Source: Gemmatales bacterium
GTDB lineage: Bacteria > Planctomycetota > Planctomycetia > Gemmatales > Gemmataceae
DNA: 64,000 bases
Reading direction: 5' to 3'
Assembly (NCBI GenBank): GCA_026004675.1
Contig: BPJP01000001.1
Coordinates: 248,001-312,000 of the forward strand
This document shows, piece by piece, positions 27,776 to 36,816 of the stretch (position 1 is the stretch's first letter; every line of letters begins with the position of its first letter). A program made the translations under genes and the position numbers. The notes below the pieces were generated by a model that was not told where the DNA came from, ran no database searches, and saw nothing but the letters and a program-made list of their open reading frames with translations.

Positions 27776-27800
27776 CGGGGACCGTTGCGGTCCCCGTTTC
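27776..27800 (+). terminator. Terminator after the porin gene
   Basis: CGGGGACC (27776-27783) and GGTCCCCG (27789-27796) form a perfect eight-base stem with a five-base loop, followed by TTTC. It lies about 40 bp after the porin stop and separates it from urtA. The remaining part of this 300-bp gap holds the urtA leader; I see no clear promoter. Confidence 0.7.
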
Positions 27801-28038
27801 CGTTGCCATGTGTTGCTGCTTGTTTTCTATGCACGTCGTGCGAGCATCTCTGGCATGACGCCTCACCTCTTCCACCTGTTTGCGATTTTTTCCAGTCGCG
27901 CAACCTTCTCTTTGAGAATGGGTTGCGATTTTTCCACGGTTCGCAAGAGACAAGTTGGTACAGATTTTGCTGCTCGCTCGCCCCATCTGTTTGACCTTCG
28001 ATACCGTGGTTAAAACACACCCTGGGAGGAAGAGAGCC

Positions 28039-29385
28039 TTGTCGACCCAAAATTCAAAGCCGCGAAAGATCACTCGTCGTGAAATGTTGAAACGTGCGGG
28101 GGGAAGCAGCCTTGTGCTGGCTGCCGCTTCGTCGTTGTCTCCGTTTCTTTTTACGGGATGCAGCGGGGGCAAGAAATCCGGCGGCAGCGGCGGAAGCATT
28201 AAAGTCGGTATTCTCCATTCGTTGACCGGCTTCATGGCGATCAGCGAAAAATCGTTGCACGATGTTGAGCTGATGGCTATCGAAGAAATCAACGAGGCAG
28301 GCGGCGTTCTTGGGAAAAAGGTGGAGCCGATCGTTGAAGACCCCGCTTCCAATTTCGAGACAGGCTTTCCGGAAAAGGCTCGCAAGCTGCTTCTGGATGA
28401 CCGCGTCGACGCCGTCTTCGGCTGCTGGACGTCGGCCAGTCGGAAATCTGTTCTGGAAATCTTTGAAGAAAACAACGGGTTATTGTTCTATCCGGTTCAG
28501 TACGAAGGAAACGAGTGTTCGCGAAACGTCGTGTACACGGGAGCGGCACCGAATCAGCAGATTCTGCCTGCCGTCGATTACTTGTGGAACGAGATGGGCA
28601 AACGCAAGTTCTATCTGCTCGGCTCCGACTACATCTTTCCACGAACAGCGAATCAGATTATTCGCGCCCAGCTCAAGAACGTCTACAAGGCAGAGCCGGT
28701 CCAGGAACGCTACGCCGACCTCAAACAGCGTGATTTCAAGGATATCGTAGACGATATACGCAAGGTCGAGCCTGACGTTATTTTCAGCACTATCAACGGC
28801 GACAGCAACATTCCGTTTTACAACGAATTGGCAAACAATGGCATTACCGCAGACAAGATCCCAGTCTGTGCCGTCAGCGTCGCGGAAGACGAATTGCGCG
28901 GCTTGATTGGCAAGACGGCTATCAAAGGGCATTTGGCTGCCTGGAATTATTTCCAGAGCGTCGATCTCCCCTCCAACAAGAAATTCGTTGAAAAATTCAA
29001 GAGCAAGTACGGCAAGGATCGCGTGACGGACGATCCGATCGAAGCAGCGTATTTCCAGGTGTATTTCTGGAAAAACGCTGTCGAGAAAGCCCAATCAACG
29101 GAGGTCGATAAAGTCATCGCGGCTATTCAAGACCCGGAAAAACCGATTACCTTCGATGCACCGGGCGGTATGGTCAAGATCGACCCCGAAAACATGCATA
29201 CCTGGAAACCGTTCCGAATGGGGCGTGTGCGCGAGGACGGCCAGTTCGACATCATCTTCGAAAAGAAGGACAAATCTGGCAACGTCGAATTGATCCGGCC
29301 TGATCCCTATCCGAGAGTTGCCTATAACAAGACTTGTAACTGGATCAAAGCTCCCAAGAAGGGCGTTATCGAATTGGATAGCTAA
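28039..29385 (+). CDS. urtA: Urea ABC transporter substrate-binding protein UrtA
   Basis: UrtA (448 residues) binds urea outside the inner membrane. A TTG start at 28039 with GGGAGGA just upstream fits best; the frame is open 28 codons further but without signal. The N-terminus has a twin-arginine motif (TRREMLKRAG, Arg13-Arg14), a hydrophobic stretch and the lipobox LFTGC with Cys41, so it is probably exported folded by Tat and lipidated. The binding domain begins KVGILHSLTGFMAISE, with FGCWTSASRKSVLEIFE and YPVQYEGNECSRNVVYTGA, the hallmarks of UrtA/FmdD. It heads urtABCDE. Confidence 0.95.
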   Translation: MSTQNSKPRKITRREMLKRAGGSSLVLAAASSLSPFLFTGCSGGKKSGGSGGSIKVGILHSLTGFMAISEKSLHDVELMAIEEINEAGGVLGKKVEPIVEDPASNFETGFPEKARKLLLDDRVDAVFGCWTSASRKSVLEIFEENNGLLFYPVQYEGNECSRNVVYTGAAPNQQILPAVDYLWNEMGKRKFYLLGSDYIFPRTANQIIRAQLKNVYKAEPVQERYADLKQRDFKDIVDDIRKVEPDVIFSTINGDSNIPFYNELANNGITADKIPVCAVSVAEDELRGLIGKTAIKGHLAAWNYFQSVDLPSNKKFVEKFKSKYGKDRVTDDPIEAAYFQVYFWKNAVEKAQSTEVDKVIAAIQDPEKPITFDAPGGMVKIDPENMHTWKPFRMGRVREDGQFDIIFEKKDKSGNVELIRPDPYPRVAYNKTCNWIKAPKKGVIELDS

Positions 29386-29475
29386 TCGGCGCGGACCTCG
29401 GATTCCCTCGTCGCAAGGAATGCCTCGAAAGGGGTATTCCTTGCCTCCCTATTGGCGCATGCTCCCAATGAAACC

Positions 29476-30540
29476 ATGACCGTACTTGTCGAAGCCATTT
29501 TCAATGGCTTGAGCAACAGCTCCATCTTGATCCTGGCCGCGATCGGCTTGGCGATCACGTTCGGAGTCATGCGCGTCATCAATATGGCGCATGGCGAAAT
29601 GCTGATGCTCGGAGCCTACACCGGATACGTCGTTACCAATCCCAACGGCTGGCCTGAGCTGATCAATGGCGTGAGCCGGGTGCTGGGAGTTCGCGAATTG
29701 TGTGCTGCGATCGGCATCCCTTACCACGTTCCGCCAGAAGGCGTCGCACTCGGCATTTACGCTGCGATCCCCATCGCTTTTCTGGTGGTTGGTCTTGTCG
29801 GATTTTTGTTGGAGACGTGTTTAATCCGGCACTTGTACGATCGGCCCCTGGACACTCTTTTGGCAACCTGGGGAGTCGGTCTGGTTTTGCAACAAGCGAC
29901 ACGTTTGGTCTTCCAGGCGGATTTGACTCCACTGCATCCACCCGATGAGTTGAGTGGTACCTGGATCGTCCCACTCACCAGCGCGACGATCCCTGTGTTT
30001 CGCCTGTTCATCATCGGCTTTACGATCCTTTGCTTGTACCTGGTTTATCTGTGGTACTTCCACACCTCGTTTGGTCTGAAAATTCGGGCGGTAACCCAGA
30101 ACCGTTCCATGGCGGCAGCGCTTGGTATCTCCACGCGCTGGGTGGATTCGCTGACATTCGCCTTTGGGACGGGATTGGCCGGTGTAGCCGGTTGTATTGT
30201 GGGTCACCTGTACAATGTCAAACCAGACATGGGAGCAGATTATATCGTTGACGCCTTTATGGTCGTGATCCTAGGCGGCATGGGGCATTTGCCGGGGACA
30301 GTGTTGGCAGGATTGATTATTGGCACCGGTATCAGTATTGGCGAAAAGCTCTTCAACAATGCCTTGTGGCCCAATGTTTTGACACAATGGTTTCCCAGCT
30401 GGTTCCCGCAGTTCTTCCCTGTCTGGATTACCGAAGTCAATCAGACGATGGCGAAGGTAGCGATGTTGCTGATCGTGATCGGCTTCATCATGATTCGGCC
30501 ATCTGGTTTGATTGTGACACGAGAGCGAGTCTATGACTAG
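29476..30540 (+). CDS. urtB: Urea ABC transporter permease UrtB
   Basis: UrtB (354 residues) is one of two inner-membrane permeases of the LivH type. It has about eight membrane segments and the conserved MRVINMAHGEMLMLGAYTGY and RAVTQNRSMAAALGI, with VVILGGMGHLPGTVLAG near the end. The ATG at 29476 is preferred over a TTG at 29452. It overlaps urtC by eight bases (ATGACTAG). Confidence 0.95.
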   Translation: MTVLVEAIFNGLSNSSILILAAIGLAITFGVMRVINMAHGEMLMLGAYTGYVVTNPNGWPELINGVSRVLGVRELCAAIGIPYHVPPEGVALGIYAAIPIAFLVVGLVGFLLETCLIRHLYDRPLDTLLATWGVGLVLQQATRLVFQADLTPLHPPDELSGTWIVPLTSATIPVFRLFIIGFTILCLYLVYLWYFHTSFGLKIRAVTQNRSMAAALGISTRWVDSLTFAFGTGLAGVAGCIVGHLYNVKPDMGADYIVDAFMVVILGGMGHLPGTVLAGLIIGTGISIGEKLFNNALWPNVLTQWFPSWFPQFFPVWITEVNQTMAKVAMLLIVIGFIMIRPSGLIVTRERVYD

Positions 30541-32077
30541 ATTGGTGTCGGTTAAAGATAGTTTTTTGGCACCGCCCCTGGCGCTTCAGCAAGAACCTGG
30601 ACGAGCTTCCGCTCTGCCTGGTCGAATGGCGGTGTTGTTGTCGTTGGTAGTGCTGGTCATCGTGCCCTATCTCATGCCCGAAGGGATGGATTACCGGGCG
30701 GAGAAGTACTGGTTGGGCTTGTTCGCCAAATACATGTCCTTTGCCGTGCTCGCCTTGAGCGTGGAACTGGTGTGGGGATACACGGGGCTGTTGAGTCTTG
30801 GCCAGGGAATGTATTTCGGTTTAGGCGGCTACATGGTGGCCTATTCGCTGACGCTTAAGCGTGCTGCCGAAGAACAGGGGGTGGCCGTCGGTTTGGCGCC
30901 ACCTCAATTCATGCAGTACACCGGACCGGCGCCGAATGATCCGTCCTATGTGGTACCCCCGGCTTTGAGTTGGATCGCACCGCTGGGCAACGCCTGGACG
31001 GCCATTGTCGCCGCAGCGCTTGTTCCGGCGGTCATTGCTTTGTTGTTCGGACTGTACACTTTCCGTCCCAGGCTGCGTGAGAAACCGATCCTGTTGAGTT
31101 CCGTGTTGGCGTTCGTACTGGTCGTCGTCGTGCCGTTCGCTTTTGTCTGGTGGACTCCGATCTCGAATCATCCCATTCTCGGCGGCTTCCTTGTCTGCGC
31201 TTTGACGTTGGTTTTCGCCGGCGGACTGCTGGTTTCCGGCAAGAGAATCAGTGGCGTTTATTTCGCACTGGTTACGCAGGCCCTGCTCCTTGCCGTTTTC
31301 TACTTGATTCGCAACCAGCAGCGTTTCACTGGTGGGGTGGTCGGCATCAAACACTTGAGCGACTTGGAGCTCTTTGGCCAGGCATTCAACTTGAATCGCG
31401 ACATTCGTTCCTTGTGCTTCCTCGTTTCAGGGGTGCTAGTGACCTGTTATCTCGCCTGTTCCTTATTGGTTAACAGCAAGTTCGGCCGGATCCTCACCGC
31501 TATCCGGGACAACGAAAACCGCGTTTTGGCACTTGGTTACAACACTGCGATTTACAAGACGTTCGTTTTCGCGCTGGCAGGCGGATTAGCCGGTCTCGCA
31601 GGAGGTCTTTTCGTGGTAGCGAACGGCAGTGCTGGTTGGGGGCCGACTTTTCTGGAGATTCCATTTTCGATCGTCGCCGTGATTTGGGTCGCCGTCGGCG
31701 GTCGCGGCACCTTGCTCGGTGCATTAGTCGGGGCTTTACTCGTCAATTTCGCCGAGAATCTGATTACATCCGCGTTTCCTGGCGATTTTTGGCCTATCAT
31801 CCTCGGTTTGCTCTTTATCGGTGTGGTGCTGTTCGTGCATCGCGGACTGGTGCCCTTGGCTGGCCCTGGGGCCCTTCTCGGTCTTTTGTTTGGTGTGATC
31901 GGCGTGATCTATCTGGATGCCATTTTCGGGATGCCAAAAACTGGCCGCGCTCTTATTGGCTGCCCCGTCATCCTCGGTTGCCTGTTGTCTCCCGCCTTGG
32001 TTAAGCGCGGATTGGCCGCCGTTAGAAAACTCCGTGCGTCTTCGGAAAAGGGAACCCAACATGGGCTTTCAGTCTAA
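30533..32077 (+). CDS. urtC: Urea ABC transporter permease UrtC
   Basis: UrtC (514 residues) is the LivM-type partner permease. Family signatures: YTGLLSLGQGMYFGLGGYMV, KRISGVYFALVTQALLLAVF, the segment AIRDNENRVLALGYNT and the C-terminal GGRGTLLGALVGALLVNFAE. It is well above the usual 350-400 residues: there is a long periplasmic or cytosolic insert (about residues 110-150), two or three extra helices around 170-240 and further C-terminal helices after the canonical end (from about residue 440). It overlaps urtB by eight bases and urtD by 17. Confidence 0.93.
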   Translation: MTRLVSVKDSFLAPPLALQQEPGRASALPGRMAVLLSLVVLVIVPYLMPEGMDYRAEKYWLGLFAKYMSFAVLALSVELVWGYTGLLSLGQGMYFGLGGYMVAYSLTLKRAAEEQGVAVGLAPPQFMQYTGPAPNDPSYVVPPALSWIAPLGNAWTAIVAAALVPAVIALLFGLYTFRPRLREKPILLSSVLAFVLVVVVPFAFVWWTPISNHPILGGFLVCALTLVFAGGLLVSGKRISGVYFALVTQALLLAVFYLIRNQQRFTGGVVGIKHLSDLELFGQAFNLNRDIRSLCFLVSGVLVTCYLACSLLVNSKFGRILTAIRDNENRVLALGYNTAIYKTFVFALAGGLAGLAGGLFVVANGSAGWGPTFLEIPFSIVAVIWVAVGGRGTLLGALVGALLVNFAENLITSAFPGDFWPIILGLLFIGVVLFVHRGLVPLAGPGALLGLLFGVIGVIYLDAIFGMPKTGRALIGCPVILGCLLSPALVKRGLAAVRKLRASSEKGTQHGLSV

Positions 32078-32855
32078 GATCGTCCCGGAAACGATACTCG
32101 ATGTCCGGGAGGTGACTGTCGATTTCAACGGTTTCAAGGCGCTAGAGGATATGAACCTCCGTCTCGAACGTGGCGAACTGCGCGTTCTGATCGGTCCCAA
32201 TGGCGCCGGCAAAACGACGCTTTTAGACGTGATCACGGGAAAGGTTCGCGTTCGTTCTGGTCGAGTCATCTTTCAGCCATCAGATCGCCCGACGGAAGAC
32301 ATCACCTGGTATCCCGAGGAGAAAATCGCCCGCATGGGTGTGGGCCGGAAGTTTCAAACGCCGAACGTTTTCAAAAGTCTTACCGTATTGGAAAACCTGA
32401 AGCTTGCCCTCAAAGGGCCGCGCAACATTTGGGCATCGCTGGCTACTTCGCTGTCCCAGGACGGCCGGACACGGCTCGACGAAATTCTCGAAACAATCGG
32501 ACTTGCTGAGAAGGCACACTTGCCGGCGGGCATCCTAGCCCATGGCGAAAAACAATGGCTCGAACTCGGCATGGTCATGGCCCAGGATCCGGAACTCCTC
32601 CTTATCGACGAACCAGTAGCCGGTATGTCTCCTCGGGAATCGGAGCGCACCGGCGAACTCCTTCTCAACCTGGCTCGCAGGCACACTCTCCTGGTCATCG
32701 ACCATGACATGAACTTCGTTCGGCAAATCGCTATGCGCGTCACCGTTATGCACGAAGGCAAATTCCTTTGCCAGGGTACGATGCAAGAGGTGCAAAGCGA
32801 TCCACGCGTTATTGAAGTCTATCTAGGTCAGCACCGTGAAGTCGCGCACAACTGA
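32061..32855 (+). CDS. urtD: Urea ABC transporter ATP-binding protein UrtD
   Basis: UrtD (264 residues) is the LivG-type ATPase. Walker A is GPNGAGKT at residues 45-52; the signature is degenerate as LAHGEKQWLELGMVM, which is typical for UrtD; Walker B is LLLIDEPVAGMSP; and the switch His is in VIDHDMNF. FQTPNVFKSLTVLENLKLAL is the family Q-loop region. The ATG at 32061 overlaps the end of urtC; urtE starts 11 bp after its stop. Confidence 0.95.
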   Translation: MGFQSKIVPETILDVREVTVDFNGFKALEDMNLRLERGELRVLIGPNGAGKTTLLDVITGKVRVRSGRVIFQPSDRPTEDITWYPEEKIARMGVGRKFQTPNVFKSLTVLENLKLALKGPRNIWASLATSLSQDGRTRLDEILETIGLAEKAHLPAGILAHGEKQWLELGMVMAQDPELLLIDEPVAGMSPRESERTGELLLNLARRHTLLVIDHDMNFVRQIAMRVTVMHEGKFLCQGTMQEVQSDPRVIEVYLGQHREVAHN

Positions 32856-32865
32856 AGGCTCGGCC

Positions 32866-34089
32866 ATGACAAACCCGACGACGCTGCGAATACTGGCAAT
32901 CGGCAACATTTTGATCGGCACTTGGCTGATCGTCATCGGCTTTCTGTCCACCGTGACCTTCGCAAATATCGAATCCGTTTGCGCGCCGGAATTGGAACTT
33001 CCTTTTCTCTCAGCATTGAAGCAGATTCACTATGCCAATCTTTTCACATTGGCCTACTTCGTGTTCGCCGTCGGGATCGGCTGTGGGCTGATTGTAGCAG
33101 GCCGCGGTTTGTGGAGTCAAAAACCGTGGGCGCGTCGATGTACCCTCTTGTGTGCGTTGGCGGCGGTCGCTCTCGTCGCTGCCGAAGCGATCTTCTACTT
33201 TCGTTTCGTCTATCCTGCCATCGCTGACGGAGGCGAGGCTCTGGAGAAAATCAAACTGGCATTTGCAGGGCGATCGGGACTGGTGGCACTCTATGGCTTG
33301 TCACTTGCTGTGATCATGGGTCGCCGAACAATCCAGCAAGCGTTGCCAGCGCCTATCGTGCCGAGAACAACTGGTGACTCTGCCAATTCGGCCCTGCTGA
33401 AAGTCTCTGGACTGGAAGTCGCATATGGCGAAACGCTCATCCTCCGCGGCGTCGATCTCGAGATCGCTCCCGGACAGGTTGTGAGTTTGATGGGCCGAAA
33501 TGGAGTTGGCAAAACCACCCTGTTGAAAAGCATTATGGGGTTGCAACCAGCACGCGCGGGCACAGTCGAATTCTTCGGCCAAAATTTCACACACAGCTCT
33601 GCCGACCACCGCGCCCGTTCCGGCATCGGATATGTGCCTCAGGGGCGAGAAATTTTTCCCCATCTCACTGTGCAGGAGAACCTGGAGGTCGGGCTGTTGG
33701 CGAATCCATCCCGACCGACAAAGGTGCCGGACGAAATCTTCGACTACTTCCCCGCACTCAAAGACATGCTATCACGCAAGGGAGGACTACTCAGTGGCGG
33801 GCAGCAGCAACAGCTGGCCTTCGCTCGGGCTTTGGCGTCCGACCCGCGATTGCTCATCCTCGACGAACCAACCGAAGGCATCCAGCCGTCGATCATCTCC
33901 CTGATCGGCGATGTGTTGCGCAAATTGAAAGATGAAGGACGCATCGCCGTCTTGCTCGTCGAACAGTATTTGGAATTCGCCTTACGACTGGCCGACCACT
34001 ACTATGTCATGGAAAAAGGCGCCATTGTGCTGCATGGCGATACGAAATCACTTGACCGCGAGGCTATCGAGCCTTATCTGGCGTTTTGA
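32866..34089 (+). CDS. urtE: UrtE ATP-binding protein fused to an N-terminal four-helix membrane domain
   Basis: The C-terminal part (about 177-407) is a normal UrtE (LivF-type) ATPase: Walker A GRNGVGKT at 210-217, signature LLSGGQQQQLAFARALAS, Walker B LLILDEPTEGIQPS, and YVPQGREIFPHLTVQENLEV. The first 170 residues are unlike UrtE. They contain four predicted membrane helices (about 8-30, 58-80, 92-113 and 137-152), and a 20-residue linker with APIVPR joins them to the ATPase. The two parts are in one uninterrupted frame. The ATG at 32866 is preferred over a GTG at 32836. I do not recognise the membrane domain. It is the last urt gene; the rhodanese follows. Confidence 0.88.
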   Translation: MTNPTTLRILAIGNILIGTWLIVIGFLSTVTFANIESVCAPELELPFLSALKQIHYANLFTLAYFVFAVGIGCGLIVAGRGLWSQKPWARRCTLLCALAAVALVAAEAIFYFRFVYPAIADGGEALEKIKLAFAGRSGLVALYGLSLAVIMGRRTIQQALPAPIVPRTTGDSANSALLKVSGLEVAYGETLILRGVDLEIAPGQVVSLMGRNGVGKTTLLKSIMGLQPARAGTVEFFGQNFTHSSADHRARSGIGYVPQGREIFPHLTVQENLEVGLLANPSRPTKVPDEIFDYFPALKDMLSRKGGLLSGGQQQQLAFARALASDPRLLILDEPTEGIQPSIISLIGDVLRKLKDEGRIAVLLVEQYLEFALRLADHYYVMEKGAIVLHGDTKSLDREAIEPYLAF

Positions 34090-34100
34090 GGATTCTCTCT

Positions 34101-34548
34101 GTGCGCATCGCCAACTTCGTCACCATTATTGGCCTGGCATGGGCCATGTCCGCTTACGCCGCCTGGGTTCGCCATGAACGTGAGAAACGGTTCGACCTTC
34201 GCGGTGACACGACGAAACAACTACCGCTTGTCCGGCTACAAGAGGCAAAGACGCTGTGGCATCGTCCGCATACCATTTTTGTCGACGTGCGGTCGGCGGC
34301 CGAATTTCGTCAAGGACATATTGCGGGGCGCTTTGTGGTTGCCTGACGACGACGCCGAACTCGATCGCCTTGTGCCGAGATTGAAACGCGCCAAGACGAT
34401 CGTCGTCTATTGTCGCTCGGTGCAATGTGCCCAAAGTTTATGGGCAGCGATTCGACTGCGCAACCGCGGGCTTTTCCAGACAGTCATCTTCCCGGCAGGG
34501 TGGTATGAATGGCGACGACAGAATCTCCCGATCTCAACGTCGGATTAG
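34101..34548 (+). CDS. Rhodanese-like membrane-anchored protein, with an apparent 1-base frameshift
   Basis: A GTG at 34101, nine bases after GAGG, starts RIANFVTIIGLAWAMSAYAA, a likely N-terminal anchor. The rhodanese domain follows: IFVDVRSAAEFRQGHIAG, then, in the next frame, LWLPDDDAELDRLVPRL and the active-site loop VVYCRSVQCAQS with its Cys. The frame switch is at GGGG (34325-34328); one G fewer gives GHIAGALWLPD and a 148-residue protein. Rhodaneses bind or move sulfane sulfur; the partner is unknown. It starts 12 bp after urtE and overlaps the MauE-like gene by 44 bases. Confidence 0.75.
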
Positions 34549-34993
34549 CGTTTTGTCCTGGCGATTCGCAGCGGCGTCCCTTTGTCGGTTTCTTTTGGGC
34601 ACGGTATTTTTGTTGTCATCTATCTCGAAGGTCACCGACCTGCGTGGCTTTGAAGATCGACTCATTCTGCATTCGGGGCTGTCGGAAAGTGTCGCCGTCA
34701 TGGTAGCCGCTTTTTTGCCGTGGCTGGAAGCGACGCTTGCATTTTGTTTCCTTGCTGGCAAAGCGGTGCGGGAAGCTGCCGCAGTGAGCGCTTCGCTTCT
34801 TGTCGCTTTTGTCGTGTACGCGATCTGGCAGGGAGACGAAACGAGTTGCCGATGCTTTCTTCTGCCCGACGAATGGCAGATGGTGCATCGCTGGCCGTGG
34901 AATCTTGGACGCAACCTAATCTTGCTAACAGCAAGCGTGTTTCTCGTCTTCCGACACCAAGAAGTGATTGCTGATGGGGAAGAAACTTCCTGA
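34505..34993 (+). CDS. MauE/DoxX-like membrane protein
   Basis: A 162-residue protein with about four helices. CRFLLGTVFLLSSISKVTDL and LPWLEATLAFCFLAGKA resemble the MauE/DoxX family, small membrane proteins linked to redox or disulfide maturation (MauE is needed for methylamine dehydrogenase assembly). It has a pair of cysteines in ETSCRCF. It overlaps the rhodanese end by 44 bases, so the two are a translation-coupled pair. I infer a shared role with sulfur or thiol handling from this pairing; the actual substrate is not known. Confidence 0.7.
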   Translation: MNGDDRISRSQRRISVLSWRFAAASLCRFLLGTVFLLSSISKVTDLRGFEDRLILHSGLSESVAVMVAAFLPWLEATLAFCFLAGKAVREAAAVSASLLVAFVVYAIWQGDETSCRCFLLPDEWQMVHRWPWNLGRNLILLTASVFLVFRHQEVIADGEETS

Positions 34994-35048
34994 GTTGCCG
35001 CCGACGACATTGAAAGCGGGGTCCGTTGGTGAGCTTAACGAGACATTT

Positions 35049-35450
35049 TCAAAAGTCGAAGTTGGCCTGGTCGGTGCCGGTTTCGGGGACTTGAAAGACC
35101 TGGCTGGCTGCTTCCGGTGGCAGTTGGTTGACAGGAAGTGTTTCGCCAGCGTCCGACCTCGTTGGGTCTTCCCCCGTAATGATGGAAATCGACACCCGAT
35201 GCTTGCCAGCCAGCGCTCCTTCGCCCTGCCCATCAATCCGTTTGAGGGTAAACCGCCCCTCTTCGTCCGTTCTGCCGAATGAACCAGAACCTGGATTTTC
35301 GTTGTCTTCAGCGATGGGCTGAAAAATCACCGAGGCATTGGCCAGTGGCTTGCCTTTGTACGTGACCGTTCCGGAGACGGGCACATATTTTCGGCCATCG
35401 CCACACCCAATGGCGACGACGAACAGCAGCGCGATATGCAATTGTTTCAT
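35049..35450 (-). CDS. Small lipoprotein with a carboxypeptidase-regulatory-like domain
   Basis: A 133-residue protein with a short signal and lipobox (LLFVVAIGCGD, Cys16). The mature part is VPVSGTVTYKGKPLANASVI followed by FGRTDEEGRFTLKRI and GKHRVSISI, a transthyretin-like beta-sandwich seen in many planctomycete lipoproteins. Such genes are regularly next to DUF1559 genes, as here: the DUF1559 gene is 35 bp upstream on the same strand. GGAG precedes the start. Confidence 0.8.
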   Translation of the reverse strand: MKQLHIALLFVVAIGCGDGRKYVPVSGTVTYKGKPLANASVIFQPIAEDNENPGSGSFGRTDEEGRFTLKRIDGQGEGALAGKHRVSISIITGEDPTRSDAGETLPVNQLPPEAASQVFQVPETGTDQANFDF

Positions 35451-35484
35451 CGGTTCGCTCCTGAATCACAGGCTGCATAGATTA

Positions 35485-36441
35485 TTAAGGCCAGTTGGGA
35501 ATCGGGTCATTGCCGGCGATGGAACCGAGATTCGAAAAGAGGTTCATATCGATACTGCGAGCAATGAGTTGCACAGAGCCGTCGCAGCGAACAAACTGGA
35601 TACCGCCTGGATGGAAGCTGCCCCAGCCTCGTTTGCAAGGATTGGAGCCTCCCTCACCGCCGATGGCAACGCACTGGTCATAATCGCCGAGCAAAGATCG
35701 GCTTTGTGGAATCGTCGAGGATTGGTTGTACGATGTGTAGGTGTAGGCCCAAAATGTTCGCCGACTCAGGTGGGTTTTCGTGGTCATCTCTCCGACCATG
35801 AGTGTATGCGACGTACCATCCCCATTAGAGACGTCAGTCAAACGCTCAGGGAAAAGCCCGCGTGCTTCCCAGACAGTATGCAGCGCCCCTCGCCATCCTT
35901 GATCCATGTTGAGCGCTTCGGCATTATCGAACGATCGCCAGCCGTTTAGGCTCTTGCCCGAGACCGCACGATACGAACCGACCATATATTGCAGTCCGCT
36001 TCCTGGTCCGCTTTCGGGACGCAATGTTTGGTTCAACTGGATATCGGCAGGGCAATTGTAGATTGGCACCGGTTGCCGTCGCACCCAATCGTTGGTCGGA
36101 TCCTCGTTGAAAGCGTTAAAGTTATATCGATCATAGATGTTCTTTTGTTCGATATAAGGAAGGATCAGGATGGCCCAGTTTTCTTTGCTCCGCGTGCCAC
36201 AGCAAAATCCTTCCGTGATACCCCCCGGCGGAAAAAAACCGTGAGCGTCGTGGTACGTATGCAGGGCCACTCCGATTTGCTTGAGATGGTTGCCGCACTT
36301 CATCCTGTTGGCAGCTTCACGCACTTTCTGCACTGCGGGTAGCAACAACGCTACCAGAACCCCGATAATGGCGATGACGACAAGTAATTCGATCAACGTG
36401 AACGCAGCTTGGCAGCGATACCTTTTACGACCAGATAGCAT
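35485..36441 (-). CDS. DUF1559 prepilin-like protein
   Basis: A 318-residue DUF1559 protein. The prepilin motif and helix [20 protein letters not shown] are near residues 13-32, followed by [20 protein letters not shown], the family's standard continuation; the C-terminus has GWGSFHPGGIQFVRCDGSVQ. The ATG at 36441 has GGGAGG just upstream; a start at 36555 would add an unsupported leader. It is probably co-transcribed with the small lipoprotein gene. The role of the family is unknown. Confidence 0.9.
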   Translation of the reverse strand: MLSGRKRYRCQAAFTLIELLVVIAIIGVLVALLLPAVQKVREAANRMKCGNHLKQIGVALHTYHDAHGFFPPGGITEGFCCGTRSKENWAILILPYIEQKNIYDRYNFNAFNEDPTNDWVRRQPVPIYNCPADIQLNQTLRPESGPGSGLQYMVGSYRAVSGKSLNGWRSFDNAEALNMDQGWRGALHTVWEARGLFPERLTDVSNGDGTSHTLMVGEMTTKTHLSRRTFWAYTYTSYNQSSTIPQSRSLLGDYDQCVAIGGEGGSNPCKRGWGSFHPGGIQFVRCDGSVQLIARSIDMNLFSNLGSIAGNDPIPNWP

Positions 36442-36816
36442 GACAACCTCCCGTGGCGAAGCACAGAGCATCACTAATGCTAACGGAAGCAGGCTCCTGA
36501 AATCAACAATCTTGGGATGACGATTGATGGTTGTTGATTCCTTCCAATGGCACAAGGTATTAGGTATTAGCCAGTCGTTCGCGGTGGCGATTTGGACAGC
36601 CTATCCAAGACTAAACCACACGGGCTGAATGATCCAGCCTGGAAATAGCACAAGTGGCGCGATGGCCGGTTGGCATGGCTGCCAACGACATGGACGAAAA
36701 AGCGCGAAACTCTCACGAATCTGTTTGACGCTGGTGGTTTGGCCGGGGTATATTCGTCGTTTAAAGATTCGTGCATTCCTCATGTTCCTTCCAAACCATA
36801 CGCGGAGGTGGTTTCC
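36442..36816. other. Divergent intergenic region with an inverted repeat
   Basis: This gap separates the DUF1559 gene (minus) and the DUF1501 gene (plus). It contains AATCAACAA (36501-36509) and TTGTTGATT (36531-36539), exact nine-base arms 21 bases apart, and a direct repeat AGGTATTAGGTATTAG near 36556. No gene is supported here. The dyad could be a regulatory site for either gene or a weak terminator. Confidence 0.4.
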
